NCBI RefSeq assembly: GCF_015706575.1
Contig: NW_024037069.1
Span: 38,089,315 to 38,153,314, forward strand
Reading direction: 5' to 3'
Source: Patiria miniata
Lineage: Eukaryota > Echinodermata > Asteroidea > Valvatida > Asterinidae
Length of the DNA stretch: 64,000 bases
In this document: positions 1 through 12,680 of the stretch, piece after piece
Layout of the letters: each line of letters begins with the position of its first letter
Numbering within the stretch: position 1 is the first letter of the stretch
Made by a program: the position numbers and the translations under genes
Notes under the pieces: model-generated
What the model saw: the letters and a program-made list of their open reading frames with translations, nothing else
Told to the model about the DNA's origin: nothing
Database searches by the model: none

Positions 1-1486
1 GCTTTGGCTTTTTCACCTTTTACTTTATACATTTACAATTTATTTTGCAACAAAAATCAAAATTCAAATTTAACAGAATCCTACATATATCATTAAAAAA
101 AAAGATTAAAAATTGACTTTAAATATAATTTGTTTTTTTAAATATAGTTTAAAATGAACAATTAGATACCCGTACTGTACATTGTAACTGACCCTTTTAA
201 AATTGACTTTCTTCTTTTGGATGTGTACTGTATGCGCGAGTACAGGTACACGTACATGGCTTTTCTCTCTGAAAACTGGATTATCTCCATCAAGCTACTT
301 CAGTCAAGTGGGCATTTCACTGCATATAAATCAAAGCGACCTTTGTCCCATTAAAGGACATGATCACAATCGTCTAAAATTCAGAAATACCGGTAGTCTT
401 CCCACGACTTTTTGACTCCTAAATTCAAATTGCATTTCTGGCTTGATCCAGTGACCAGAAATTCAGAGTGTTTTGTCAACAAAGTGACCCCACTCAACCA
501 AGAACTATGCGGGTTGTCCCAAACGCCATGCGCATAAATTACCGTGTGAGTGACAAGAAAGCTGTTGTAAAAAACATCTGTCTTGGAGTCTAGCAGTTCA
601 GTGGAGCATAACATACATAATGTGTAAATGACTCCAAGGAGACATTTGCCTCTCCAATTTTGAATGAAATATTTCAAAAAAGGATGAATTTCTCATCAAA
701 GTCAAACCACAGCGATTTCTGAAATAAACTGACAAGTTTGTTGATTAGGACCGACTGTTCACAAATCGCACCCTCACCAGCGACAGAAATGTAATAAATA
801 ACATGTTAAGGGTGAATGTACATGATTGACAGAGTACACGTATTCATGTAAGCATCATTGGGAATATTGTCTCTTGATTGTTTATATAGTGCATTTAGGT
901 TTTTATTTACAGCTGCCAATCACTAGTTCTTTCATAAACCACTCACAAAAAAATTGGGGGGATTAACAAAACAACCGCAGAGAATTACATAATACAAAAA
1001 TGACCTTTTTCTGTGTACAAGTGAGATGGGTATGTACCGGTTAATTAGTACCAATACATGTACATGTGCCTGACACTCATTTAAAATGCACTATTATTCC
1101 CAGTACAACATATCTTTGGACAAATATCGTTCATGGACGGTTAAAATATTTGATGCAGTGTTTTTTAATGGATTTGTTCAATTGTTGTTTGAATATTCTC
1201 TAAACTTTCTGCATGATGTTTTTAATTTTTTTAATTTGTTTATTTGCATATACATGTAGCATATACAGGTTGTGACACTGTCATGACATTTTATAGCAAA
1301 TAAATAAACCAAATGTTATAACAAATGCATGTAATTTCATTCTCTGTAACTGTTTATTTATACAATTATCATTCAACCACAATATAGGGTATGGAGTGGT
1401 TCTATAGTATTATAGCCCAGTGTTGATAAAAAATAAAAATGTAATACTTGCGTTGTGAATTTGTGAAATGTCATGAATGTGTTTAC
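1..1486. other. AT-rich intron of the minus-strand gene
   Basis: This stretch lies immediately downstream (minus strand) of a clear splice donor, so it should be the start of an intron of the gene whose exon is at 1487-1766. It is AT-rich with scattered TACATGTA words. I see no further exon, RNA gene or recognisable transposon in it. The short open frames on both strands carry no domain-like features. Confidence 0.5.
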
Positions 1487-1766
1487 CTTTGAAGCGATGT
1501 CGTTTTTCAGCGCCAGCATCTGCAGGAGCGGGTTGGGCATCATCATTAGCGGTGTCACCATGTGTCCGCCAGCCCCAAGACCCACGTGGTTCATTTGGTT
1601 GTTGAACATTTTACCCGTCATGCCCGTCTTGTTGTGGGGCATCGATGCCGCTGCTGCGGCCGCGGCTGCGGCCGCCATCGCTGACGACAACTTCAGGTCT
1701 TTCATCATGTCGGGAAATGTTGGGTTTTTTTCTTCAGAAGTTCGGATGGAACTGCTGCCTAGCGTA
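1487..1766 (-). CDS. internal exon of an unidentified poly-alanine protein
   Basis: Read on the minus strand this is a 280-nt exon. The donor AAAG/GTAAAC lies at 1487/1486 and the best acceptor, a TTGAC-containing pyrimidine-biased tract ending GGCAG, lies at 1767. It encodes 93 full codons and ends in phase 0. In order the product has a Ser/Glu start (GSSSIRTSEEKNPTFPD), MMKDLKLSSAM, ten alanines (1646-1675), an Asn/Gly/Met segment (MFNNQMNHVGLGAGGH), and a hydrophobic MMMPNPLLQMLALKNDIASK. The alanine codons are mixed GCG, GCC and GCA, so the run is a selected peptide tract, not a slipped triplet. In-frame stops before the acceptor show the exon does not start the protein here unless the ATG at 1708 is used. 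Poly-Ala next to low-complexity Met/Asn segments is typical of developmental transcription factors and RNA-binding proteins; I do not recognise the family. The overlapping plus-strand frame is a shadow. Confidence 0.7.
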
Positions 1767-4541
1767 CTGCCGGCAAGCAGTCAACAAATCAACACTCGGA
1801 AATAGACTGCAACCAGCACAGACGTGTACACCTTATAGAAAAATCCTGAATGTCGTTTCGTGGATGTTTTAAATACAAATCAGAAATGACAGGAAAGAGC
1901 AGTACTCAGTAGTCAGGATTTGAGGCAGACAAAGGCCAGTGTGTGATTCGACTGATGAATACCATACATGTACAGCATTATGTTGATATAGCTGTTGTGC
2001 ATCCCATTGCGGTTGAACTGTGAGCCGGTCAGTCGGTAGGCGGTATATGGCACGCCGTCGTCAGCTTTCTTTCTCCTTCTTCCCGGTACGTGCATGCAGT
2101 TCCTACAGTGCCTCTCAATCTGTTCTCCCGATGTATTTGATCCTTTGCATGGTTTAAAGTGGGCACGAGAGTTCGTTGGCCAAGGCTAGCCGAGCCAACT
2201 CGGGACTCAGTCACACAGCTGGACTTCCTGGCAAGAGACTTGGGCTGGCTCTGTCATCTCATCTTAGTGAGGTCAAGACACATGGCTCAGCTAATATTCC
2301 TCTATACTTTACACACTCCAGCCATACCCAATAAATCAGTACATGCAGCACACTCTCCCTGTAGCTTGTGGCTAGCACCGCACAATGACTGAAGTGTAGC
2401 CTAGACACCATACACACACAGGCACCACACTGTCCAACAGTTATTAAAAAATCCGAGAGCTGAGGGAACATTTATAATCAGTTGGCTTATGCTGAGGTCG
2501 GTAATTGCATACTGGGTGGTTTCCATGAAGCCCTGCTGTACAGCGCACCAGTGATTGACCAGCTAACTGCACAAGGTGTGAATGAATGTCCACACTGTTT
2601 ATCCCCAAAGTCTTGTTTTCTTTGTCTGGCTGTTGTTTATTGGTGCTGCTACCAGGAAAAATAACATCCAACTCCTGGCCCACCACACACCACACAAGAT
2701 GACAGAGGAGGATTATGTGTATGGTGCACATGTACTAGTAGTAATCACAAAACAAGGCATACCCTGTCTTATTAATATGCAAATGAGGAATAAATGTATT
2801 GGGAAAGCCCCTCATCACCTGGTTGTAGGGAGAACCCAATCCTCCAATCTCTTTGTGAGGGTGGTTTTAGGGAGCATCTTTTGTGACTCCAGACACAGCG
2901 AACAACCCCCATTCACAATGGCCCACGAGGCGAAGTTTCTTTTGTATGGCTTGCAGATGGCAAGCCAGCCCAACTCACATGGTTCAATCCAAACCCTTTT
3001 TCAGAGGTGATTTAAATGACAATAGGGGCTGTTGCAACAAAGGACTGGCGCACTTCAGGCACGTGCCATTTCCAGCGGTAGGGTCTGGGTGTTGCAATAG
3101 GAAGGATATTGCATAGTGAATTATGTAAATACTAGAACGTTGTTTGTTAATTCCCACCATAGTATGCGCAACTGGGTATCAGTTAATTTTTTTTCCGCTA
3201 GCTTGATTTATACTGTTATTGCATTGTGTATTTTTTTTAATCTGATAATGTAATTCAGCCTGGCCTGTGCGTCACTATTATTAAGCAGGAATTTTTATCT
3301 TATTATGACTCTTATTACAATATAAATGGGATTTCACCAGAACAATAACATGAGTACTGGCCAATGCACATACTTCAGTGATGAAAATACATAATTCTAC
3401 TGCATATTTCAAAATCTAATAAATGAAATCTTCCCTCTATGTACAAGTACATGTAAGGGTTTGTGACTTGTGTATTGTTATAAACATGTACACGTGGCAC
3501 AAGTCCGCTTGTTAATTGGAATTTTGGATATATGCAGCTTCAGGCCAAATGTTGGTTTAAATCTTTAATTAAATATTTTCCCCTCTCAGTAATAAATGTA
3601 TGGCCTTATGCCCTTCATTGTACTGTTGTGATTTAATATGTGACATCAATCTACCAACTGCTTTAAAAAAATTAATAAATAAATGAATAAATAAATATGC
3701 AATACTACAAAGGCCAGCAAAAATGGAATAAAGAACAGAGGCATTATGGAAATAAATGTGTGAGAAATCTTGCATTGGGACTTCAAGTACAATGTATTGT
3801 TCAAAAAGTTCTGCTATTTTTTGATACTTTCCAAAATTAAACTGAATTTTATTAACAGAATTGATGCTTTATAGAAAAAGTGCACGAAAATGTCCGTAAA
3901 TATTTCACGTACAACTGTGCATGTAAACGAGCAATGCAGTGTTCAAGATAACTTTTAAAACCAATCAAGATTCAAAACTTTACCAGCTCTAGGGAATAGC
4001 ACGTACGGTATATACATGTATGCAAGACCGAGTTTTTATAGCAAGTTTTTATAGCAGTTGTCTCAAAACGCTAGCAAGACATCAGTCAAAACTTACCTAG
4101 GCTTCACATTTACACAAAGAAAGTGGAAGTGTTTAAGGGTTTCTGTGTGGCTCACATCTAATCAGACGGTTGTGGACTTTGGTAATGGTTTTTTATCTTG
4201 ATGTTGATCAATATTTGTCCGTAATCTCAATAGCTGTATACTAACTACTATACGTATACAGTGTACATTCATCAGCAATAAAGAAGACAAAGCAATGTTT
4301 CAACTTTACTGCTGATAAACTTCAGCTAATACGTCTGATAAAACATGCCTCAGATGTACTGTACATACGGTAAAAAGAGAGTGTTTATGATAGATTGCTT
4401 TTGATGCACGAAAATGTATTTTTACTATAGAGGTCTTCAACACAACCCATTACCCGTATATGGATTTCTTGTGCTGTCATAGCATTTCTACGTGATCTGA
4501 AATATCAACTCAAGCATCACAGGGCTTTCTAAAAATTGTGT
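1767..4541. other. no gene seen; unique intron or intergenic DNA
   Basis: This should be the upstream intron of the poly-alanine gene. I found no exon with paired splice sites and no repeat with recognisable ends. Open frames of up to 142 codons near 2582-3010 lack any protein-like composition. An AATAAATAAATGAATAAATAAAT run sits near 3671-3693. Confidence 0.45.
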
Positions 4542-5227
4542 TTAAAGGGAATGTACAACATTTGCTCTTGTTGCAATTTTCAGTAGTAAATGGATTTGGG
4601 GGATTTGAATGGTATTGCATATATATTGTTAAACTGACTTGTTTCACGTTTTGGGCTTGAAGATGCTAGAAAAACCAGGAAAACCAATCATTATCGTTTC
4701 GGTTTGCGGTAACACCATGTGGTAATAACTACTGCTTAGAAGATATTAGTTCTGAAAAGAACTTGTCCTGCTTATTATCAACTTTGCTAAGTAGTTTTTG
4801 TTCTGTTAAGAACAGTCCTGCTGTAAGTTCTAAAAGAACTTGTCTTTGGTCTCAACGTTTCGACTAGCCTGCTCAAAACCAATCATGCTACTGTTGTCTG
4901 GTTTACTGACCCCCACTTAACATCAAACAGAGCAGTTTGTCGACTTTGGGGAATTGTAAGGTCAGAGAATCAGTCCAGCAGGCTTGTACCCCTCCACAGG
5001 TGTGTAATCCATTGCAAAGTAAATGCGGAAGAAATAATTATGAAAAATTAACAGCAGTTTAAAAAAAAAAAAACAGTTTTCTCCAATGCTGGTCGGCCAA
5101 CCAGCGTTGGAGCCACAACTTTACAGGATGCTTTAGACTGTCATTCCCTAACAATCAAGTAAGATATTTTGTGATAGTTTGATCATTTCGTTTTTTGATG
5201 TTTGCAAATATTGTATCTACCCCTTAA
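4542..5227 (-). mobile_element. family A TTAA transposon, copy 1, split by a nested insertion
   Basis: A non-autonomous DNA transposon. It begins TTAA-AGGGAATGTACA and ends near CTACCCC-TTAA, with body words shared with four other copies in the window (for example TGATCATTTCGTTTTTTGAT and CAGTCTAAAGCATCC, both read as complements here). TTAA at each end suggests a TTAA-target superfamily such as piggyBac or Kolobok; that assignment is inferred from the ends only. The copy is interrupted at 4692-4874. The central palindrome is present but imperfect at 5082-5111. Confidence 0.75.
4692..4874 (+). mobile_element. nested short retroelement-like insertion with 12-bp target duplication
   Basis: A 183-bp insertion inside family A copy 1, flanked by the 12-bp direct repeat AAAACCAATCAT (4680-4691 and 4875-4886). 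It contains GTTTCGGTTTGCGGTAACAC at its start and an AACGTTTCGACTAG word near its end. The CGTTTCGAC word is shared with the Penelope-like motif at 17.4 and 55.5 kb. No terminal inverted repeats are seen, and the length of the duplication suits target-primed retroposition. Family assignment is an inference. Confidence 0.6.
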
Positions 5228-5856
5228 TAATTAAAGGCAAATTACTGTTATTCTATAGTCAAAGACTTTATTATAGTTATACCCAGCTTATGTAATACCT
5301 AATGTCACACAATATGAACTGCCTGGGTAAAAACAAGTGCGAGTGCACAATAAGTTCTGGCCGCCTTGTATGTTCAAGCCCAGGCCGCCGTCCCACACAA
5401 AAGTCCCATACAAAAATCACGTGCTGAAACTTGACCAAAATGTAGCCCCCTAAGTTTCCTATAAAAATAGCACCTAGTATACCACGTGACTATAACATAA
5501 CTGCTCACTATCTTTCCTCCGTTTACAAAATTTTCATGAACAACTTTACAAATTGTTACAAACAATTTTTGTTTAAGTTTTTCATTTCTTTTGTTTACTT
5601 TTTTCTTTAAATTAAAGAATTTAAATTTAGTAAACACGTATTTATAATTTTATGGGGAACTTAGAGGGCTCATATTTTGATCAATTTTCGATCGAGACAA
5701 AGCCCGTTTTCCATAACTTGCGTCAAGAGTGCATTTACTGACAACGGCATGGCATTTGGTAAATTTTCGGTCAAATATTTTTAGTCAATTTTCAGGGACA
5801 GACAGACAGACAGACCGACCAACCACCAAGTGGCATGTAGAAGCTCCTGCCAGAGC
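5228..5856. other. no gene seen; contains a GACA microsatellite
   Basis: Unique AT-rich DNA between two family A copies. A short (GACA) run at about 5797-5818 followed by GACCGACCAACC resembles simple-repeat tails of old LINE copies, but no coding remnant is visible. Confidence 0.35.
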
Positions 5857-6384
5857 TTAAAGGGAAAATACAACATTTGCAAACATCAAAAAATAAAACT
5901 ACCAAATCATTTTGAAATACCTTGCTGGACTGTTAGTGAATGACAGTGTAAAGCATCCTGTAAAATCATGGCACCTGGTATACTGTCATTTTCAAGAAAA
6001 GTGGTATTTTTGTATCAATTTCCAACGCTGATCGGCCGATCAGCGTTGGAAAAAACTGGCTTTTTTTCAAATACTGGCCCCAGTTGACCATCGCACTTGT
6101 TTGCAATCGATTACACACCTATGAACGGGTACAAGCCAGCTAGACTGGTTCCCTGACCTTACAATTTCCCAATGTATGTAAACTGCTGTTTCTTCTTATA
6201 TGGAGTCAGGGAACCAGACTACAGGAAAACGATTGTTTTTCTTGGTTTTTATAGCATTTTCGAACCCAAAACCTCAAAAAAGTCAGTGTAACTATATTTG
6301 CTATATATTTCCAACCCCCCAATTCCATCCATTTCTGAAAATTACAGCAAAAGCAAATGACATGTACATGTAAATTCCCTTTAA
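5857..6384 (+). mobile_element. family A TTAA transposon, copy 2
   Basis: Full-length copy of about 528 bp with TTAA-AGGGAAAATACA at the left and AAATTCCCT-TTAA at the right. The middle holds a perfect 30-bp palindrome at 6021-6050 centred on CGGCCG. The right half carries GGAGTCAGGGAACCAGACTA, which is shared with the other copies. No transposase frame is present. Confidence 0.8.
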
Positions 6385-7640
6385 AAGCCTGTTTGTTCTC
6401 AAAGTCTAGACACGCTCTTAAAACGAAGAAGACAACAGTCGATTAAGACAATTTCAGTCGATTACAATGTCCCCCATTTTGTCTTCATTATTTGGTTACA
6501 TTCTATTAGAGTGCTATAAAAACAAAAGACAGCATGTAGCAAATAACATGTTTTCAAATTCCCAATTTAGTTTTAATAATGTTAATGTGTCTGCTGCACT
6601 TTACAGATGACGTCTGTACTTTTGTCTTATTAGCTGCACGTAGCTCAACTGCCTGTGTACCGAGCATGTCATATCTGGTTTGACAAGACAGCAAATGTGG
6701 AAATTATGACACTTGTGATGCTTGTACTTTCCCCAGCAAGTCAACGACAAACAAGCATCTATTAAAAATAAGTGATGCCTGTCACCCGAGATGAACGAGT
6801 CTCGAGCGAGTATTATTACAAACTCATCATGCTCCCCAGCTTGACTGACAAAAGATTATGATTTACTGCCCAGCACATGTAACCCTCAAATCACCCGTTC
6901 AGACGTTTAACGCTTTTGGAAAATTTGAAGGAAAAAAATATTTGCCTCGTATAATTAATATGCCAACCCACGGCAGCACTTACTGGGTATCTGTACTTGT
7001 CAGGATGTTATTTTGAAATTTATCCGATAATCTTTTTTGAGGAATGAATGTGGTTTTCCCAGTTTTACATGAATGCCCACAAATTTTCTCCGAGTTACAT
7101 GTACATGTAAATGCCATATGCTCCAAGAGCATTTCCTAAAATGATGAAACATTTATCACTATTTTGAAGGGAAATACACACACATGCATATGTCTAGTTT
7201 AGGTAGGCCCATAAAAGTTAACAGTGTACGTGCATTTGTACCGGTCCGGTGCCTGTACATTTGAATTTATTATCTTTCTGAAATCTCTTGATCTGAACTG
7301 TATACCTGCATGTATCATGGGATTTTTAAATTCTTCAACATTTTATGTGCACGTTTTTATATTAAAAAACCCCTTGGGTTTGCCATGGTAACACTGTGAT
7401 AATTGTGTTAATTGTCAGGTTTTGCTATTCTGTACTTGTCATAATAAATGTTGCCCTTCATTACCGTCATCAAGAGGAAATGAATGTTCCAAAATGTCAA
7501 AATATTCAAATACTCTGTAGAGATACAGTGATACAAATCAGTCCAGTTGTAAAATAAACAATAGTCGTGGAAAGCAGGATCAGAATGGCAATCTTTGCGT
7601 CAAAATGACAATAGAAAAAAAAAAAAGCAATACAAAGACT
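6385..7640. other. no gene seen; candidate conserved element near 6770-6990
   Basis: Non-repetitive DNA. The stretch at about 6770-6990 is less AT-rich, with GAGTCTCGAGCGAGTATTAT and several TGACA and TTTACTG words, and lacks repeat hallmarks. It could be regulatory DNA. Nothing else is recognisable. Confidence 0.25.
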
Positions 7641-7662
7641 CCCCCCCCCCAAAAAAAAAACC
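7641..7662. repeat. C10/A9 mononucleotide junction
   Basis: A run of C directly followed by a run of A. The same C-to-A or T-to-G junction occurs at more than ten places in the window. Confidence 0.8.
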
Positions 7663-7947
7663 CAACCACACCGGTATAAGAACAAAAGAAAATGATTAAA
7701 ATTTTTCTCCACTCAAAATAATAAACTGAAATCAAAGTTTATTTATAGGATCAAATCCACATGTTTAATAATATGCACGCATGGACGTGTATGTCCCCTG
7801 CATCATTAAAAAATTGTCAAGCGTGTACACACATGTGTGTCTTTTAGAATTTTTGAAAACTGAAAATTGATCTAGCAAATCAAAATCCACACATCATATT
7901 TTCAGTCAATTTTGGGCAGTGCTTTTAAAGCTAGGGCACAAAGGATG

Positions 7948-8270
7948 CCGCCCCCCCCCTCAATTTTTTTTTTACTCCTTTCACACAATCTCCCGAACAA
8001 AAGCCTTGTTCGTCATTTATTCATGCTGAAGCATTTTTTTCCTCAAATGATCAGCTTTTTTTCATATTTTCATTTTCTCCGGTAATTGATTTTGAAGGGG
8101 GGGGGGGGGGGTTGTGAAAAAAAAGATTGACTTCTTTCACACGATCTCCCCAAACAAAAGGCTTGGTTTCATTAATTCACGCTGAAGCACTTTTCAACTG
8201 TTCAGTTTTTTTTTATTTTATTTTAATTTTCCTCGGTAAATGTTTTTCAAGGAGGAAGGATGTGATGGAC
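7948..8270 (+). repeat. diverged tandem duplication of about 150 bp with C/G tracts
   Basis: Two units, about 7962-8107 and 8115-8265, share TTCACAC.ATCTCCC.AACAAAAG.CTT, an ATTCA.GCTGAAGCA block and a TTTTTATTTT-TTTTC block. A poly-C tract (7951-7960) precedes the first and a poly-G tract (8097-8111) separates them. No coding content. Confidence 0.6.
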
Positions 8271-8857
8271 ACAATGCATGCAGTTCTGCGGAGATTAATA
8301 TGTCCTTGGGGGAAAATTGGGATGATTTCTTAAGCAGGAAAATAATATTCAATACAATAGCCCCTATTGTTTCTGTTTTAAATTAAAGGGCAACAAATCC
8401 AATTCTATTCAAAATGTTTTCAATACTCTTCTGTGTCTTTGCTGTTGTTCGTGAAATGAGGATTGACAAATAAATTAAACAGCCGATTATTTTTTAATCA
8501 TTATAAAATATTTTCGAGTGGAAAAATGGAGAGGAAACTGAAACATCCTTCGCATTTGTAAATTACTGAAAATATTTACATAATAATTGGAGGTGTATGG
8601 ACCGTAATGGTCACTAATGGTACATGTAGAGTATTTTTACAGGCACGTGGTACATAGTAACATTATATTTTAAACTAATACTTAAAGTAACTTTTGTTTT
8701 CGATGAAACACTCTAAAAAATGAAGGGGAAAAAAGTTACTGCACTTTGCATACTGACAAAGCTTACATTTTAAAATGTCACAGGGCTCAAAAATATATTC
8801 ATATGCCCGAAAGATAGATGTTTGTCTTATCAAAACCTCAACTACCCAATTTTAAAT

Positions 8858-9382
8858 TTAAAGGGAATGTACATGTAAAATATTTGCTTTTGTTGCAATT
8901 TTCAGAAATAAATGGATTTGGTGGATTAGAATGTGATAGCAAATATTGTTAAACTGACTTGCTTCACGTTTTGGGTTCGGAGATGCTGGAAAATCCAAGA
9001 AAACCAACCATGTTCTTGTAGTCTGGTTCCCTGACCCCACTTAAGAGTAAACGGAGCAGTTTATAGACTTTGGGGAATTGTAAGGTCAGAGAATCAGTCT
9101 TGTACCCTTTCACAGGTGTGTAAACAATTTCAAAGAAAATGTGGAATAACTTAATATGAAGAATAAGGAGCAGTTTTTGTAAATAAGCCAGTTTTCTCCA
9201 AAGCTGGTTGGCTGACCAGCGTTGGAAAAATATAATTTTTCTTGAAAACATCAGCACACCAGGAGCCATAATTTGACAGGATGCTTTTAGACTGTCATTC
9301 CCTAACAATCCAGTAAGGTATTTTCGTGATAATTTGATCATTTTGTTTTTTGATGTTTGCAAATGTTGAATCTTCCATTTAA
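8858..9382 (-). mobile_element. family A TTAA transposon, copy 3
   Basis: Begins TTAA-AGGGAATGTACATG; the right end has decayed to CTTCCA-TTTAAA. It has the same orientation as copy 1 and aligns with it along most of its length. The central palindrome at 9197-9226 is imperfect. A 132-codon open frame crossing it on the minus strand is accidental. Confidence 0.75.
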
Positions 9383-11016
9383 AAAGTCACAAAAGGTACA
9401 TACATGTAGTTCATACGCATGAAAAATTACGAACAACCTAAAACATTGCACTAGTTTGCCACGACCCAAGCAGTTATAATTAAATTAGTAAAGCTTTTAG
9501 CTGCAGTCCTCAAGGCAGCCGCTGTATATAATTCAATAAAATACAAGAATGTGAAGAAATGCTTCTAAAAGCATGTGCAACTGACGTCAGCATATAGACA
9601 CTGAACAGGAACAGTTGACATTGTGTAGTGCCGGGACACTTCAATCACTGAACAACACAAAGCCCCGAACGACAAAAATTTCAATACACAGACCATGCCA
9701 GCGTGCCCACACAAGCAATGGCTTTTATTGATGCGACACAAAAGAAACCTTAACAAAAGCGCTCATGCATAAACATGAGGCCCTTTGTGGCCCTACACTG
9801 ACTGTGTGTGAGTGGTCCAAAGTTTGGTTCCAGGTGACTGGCTCAGAAGGGCCAAGCGAGGGCGCTAAATACATGTAGGCTGCAAAAACTTCAGCAGGGA
9901 AGTGTTCAACAACTACACACCTTTTGTCTTCACTGACAATCCCAATCTAAATTGATTTTATCAACAAAAAAATTTTCACATGTGAACTTGTTAAATGAAA
10001 TCTCTAAGGACGTTTTTTTTTCCTTGGAACTTTCAAAAGCCTCTACTGTGCAAGATGAACGTCAACTTTCAAGGAGTATTTAAACAAGATAACTGGTAGC
10101 GGGACTCTATGTTCATCAATCGTGTGAAAAACTTTTTTAAAAATTGTTGATTTTGTGTAATCAGGGAAGGATTGCGTGAACTTTTAAAGTTGGGTTGGGA
10201 AAATGGTTACAATAAAGTGGTTTGAATGTTAAGGAAATAGTTTCATCATTTACTTGCTAAGATTTGACGTGAGTTTCCTGGAAATTCTCCAAGAAAGTTA
10301 CCAAAACAAGCCTCTTAACAGCTGATTTTATCATTAGAGTAAGTCACGTTTCAACAAATAAATGAAACAAACATGTACAGTAATATAAAAACCTGAAAAT
10401 GTAGAGTTGCATTTTGCAGAGGTCATGGGCATAACCCCCTAAAATTCAAAAGTTTCTTTTAATGATGGGATTGAAATCTTTTTATCAAGTTACAGTTTGC
10501 GGGTTGATTGTCTGCCCACTCATTTGGGTTAGTCACGTTTCTCGCTTGCAGCAAAACATTTTTACTTCTTATTTTTTTTTGATTCAGGGGTCATGGGCAT
10601 GACCTACAAATCAGGCTGCTTCCTTGGAAGCCTAACCACACTAAATCGTACACAGTCTCGCATCTGTTCCGTCTATACTGTTGGTTCCTAACCAACCAGA
10701 ACCTGATCGCACAAGGGTCAACGAACCTTGTCCTCAACTTTGTCTCAGTATAAAAAAACTCCACTCACATCATTTCTGTAAAAAAAACGGAATGATAGCG
10801 GTAGTTCTTTTTTTCAAGTCAATAGTCATGAGTCAATTAGAATCAGGAACTGGTAAATTGTTTTAGCTATACAAATAAGGTGTTCTGGCAGACTTGGGCA
10901 GAGGTCGAAATGAGCTGGGGTTTGCAGGTAATATTCGGAAAGAGAACAAAATTCTCCTTACAATACTGTTTGTTGCACTTCAATTGGACATTCTGTTGAA
11001 AAGTTATGGCTGTTTA
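9383..11016. other. no gene seen
   Basis: Unique AT-rich DNA without recognisable exons, RNA genes or transposon ends. The word GGTCATGGGCAT occurs at about 10421 and 10590 in otherwise unrelated surroundings, possibly a remnant of an old duplication. Confidence 0.35.
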
Positions 11017-11536
11017 TTAAAGGGAATACACAACATTTGCAAACATCGAAAAATAAAACTACCAAGTTTTTACGAAATACCTAACTAGGATGTTGGTAAA
11101 TGACAGTCTAAAGCATCCTGTAAAATTATGGCACCTGGTGTGAAGTCATTTTCAAGAAAATGGTATTTTTGTATACATTTGACCACCGTTGGAAAAACCT
11201 AACTATTTTTCAACTACCGGTACTGCTCCAAATTTACCTTTTTTCCAGTCCAAATTTTGTTTGCTATTGGTTACATGTTCATGAACGGGTGCAGGCCAGT
11301 AGACTGGTTCCCTTACCTTACAATTTTCTGGCATCTATGAATTGATCCATTTTACCTTTAGTGGAGTCAGGGAACCAGACTACTTGAAATTTTTTGTTTT
11401 TCTTGGTTTTTCAAGCATTTTCGAACACAAAATTTCAAACAAGTCAGTGTAACAATATTTGATCTATTATACTAACCCCTCAAATAGTTCATTTCTGAAA
11501 ATTACAGCAAAAGCCAATGATGTACATTCCCTTTAA
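11017..11536 (+). mobile_element. family A TTAA transposon, copy 4, palindrome half lost
   Basis: TTAA-AGGGAATACACA to GTACATTCCCT-TTAA, 520 bp. It is close in sequence to copy 5 (same ACCAAGTTTTTACGAAATAC segment). At about 11180 the left arm of the central palindrome is gone and only the TGACCACCGTTGGAAAAACC half remains. Confidence 0.8.
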
Positions 11537-12260
11537 ACGAGGCATTCGAACACAATGCTGACGACGCCGGACGCTCGCGCGATCTTCGCCTTTGTTCACA
11601 ATCAGAATTTAAAATTCATGGTAAGGCCTGACCTTGATCAGGGAGAACTGCACTGACAAGAGGTGTGCAATTTGACAAGTGAAGAGGAACATGTAATAAG
11701 TCTGTCGTCCTTCAGATAATGAAGTACATGTATTCACAAATCTCCTAATGAAATCCCTGAAACACGGGACGTATTTGGTTTCAGACCAACGAAGCACTTA
11801 TCAGTAAAGTGCATAAAGGCAAGCATGGGTGATTTTTCATAATTTATTTTGGGGGGGGGGGGGAGGGATTTTCTACTCATTTGTCCTCGACAAGTGTCCG
11901 TTTGGTTACCAACGTTTGACATATCTCAGCATGTCAGCAATGCAAATGTTATGCAACTCTGTGCACCAGCCCATCAGAGTTGACTTTAGAAATTGTGGCG
12001 TTGTTTCAATCAGATATGTGGACTAAGCTGTTGATTAGTCAAGTTCGCTGAGATGTTTTTGTAATACAACAACCAGTTACAGAAGACCCAATAGAATAGA
12101 AGGCGCCCGCTGAATGGTCAGAATCTCCAGGTCAAGACACAGTCTTGCTTTGCATAGTTAATTGCCGAATCTGCTTGCATATCATATCAATTACCATGGA
12201 CCTTTGCTGTGCATTGTGTGCAAAGGTGTATTCCGTAGACTAGGTCACTAGCCGATACCG
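11537..12260. other. no gene seen; poly-G tract at 11850-11863
   Basis: Unique DNA with a small CpG cluster at about 11555-11590 (GACGACGCCGGACGCTCGCG) directly after the family A copy, and a TTTTG14 tract. No exon or repeat boundary is visible. Confidence 0.35.
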
Positions 12261-12680
12261 CTGGGCGAGTAACTCGATTACTCAAGTACTCACAAGTCGT
12301 TTTTGCTGCTTGTGGTTTTTCATCTACTCGAGTACTCGTCCTTGCACGAGTAGAAGCAGGTACTAGCAAGTAGCAATTTAGGGTTTAGGGTTCACGGCTT
12401 AATACGTCCCCTGCAAACAGGGAATCACTCCCTCCACCTCTCTATCCCTAGCAAAACGAAATTCAAGTAAATGACCCAAAACGTCGCACAGTAAGGATAT
12501 CTCAGCACTGAAGAATGAGGTGTAGTGACTCGCACGTTATTTTCATGTAGATTTTCCCGTTATACTAACATATGTCATTTTTTCTGCTTCCGTGGGAATT
12601 CGGTTGACTACTCACGAGTACTCGACTACTCGCAAGTACTTTGCGAGTACTCAAGTAGTAAAAATCCACTTCTTGCCCAG
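12261..12680. mobile_element. hAT-like non-autonomous element rich in ACTCG words
   Basis: The ends CTGGGCGAG and CTTGCCCAG are inverted. Both flanking 100-bp segments are built from ACTCGAGTACTCG-type words in inverted arrangement. An 8-bp target duplication is not clear, so the superfamily is tentative. The interior holds GTTTAGGGTTCACGG, which resembles a telomere-type repeat but is too short to be one. Confidence 0.5.

Noticed and set aside
1473-1805. Plus-strand frame with a ten-alanine run
   Set aside because: It is the shadow of the minus-strand exon; GCN repeats read as alanine on both strands here. The minus strand has the consensus donor and the better protein composition.
2582-3010. 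142-codon plus-strand frame
   Set aside because: No splice sites in register, no recognisable motif, and composition follows local base content.
12375-12395. Telomere-like TTTAGGG repeat
   Set aside because: Only two units inside a transposon-like element; no array.
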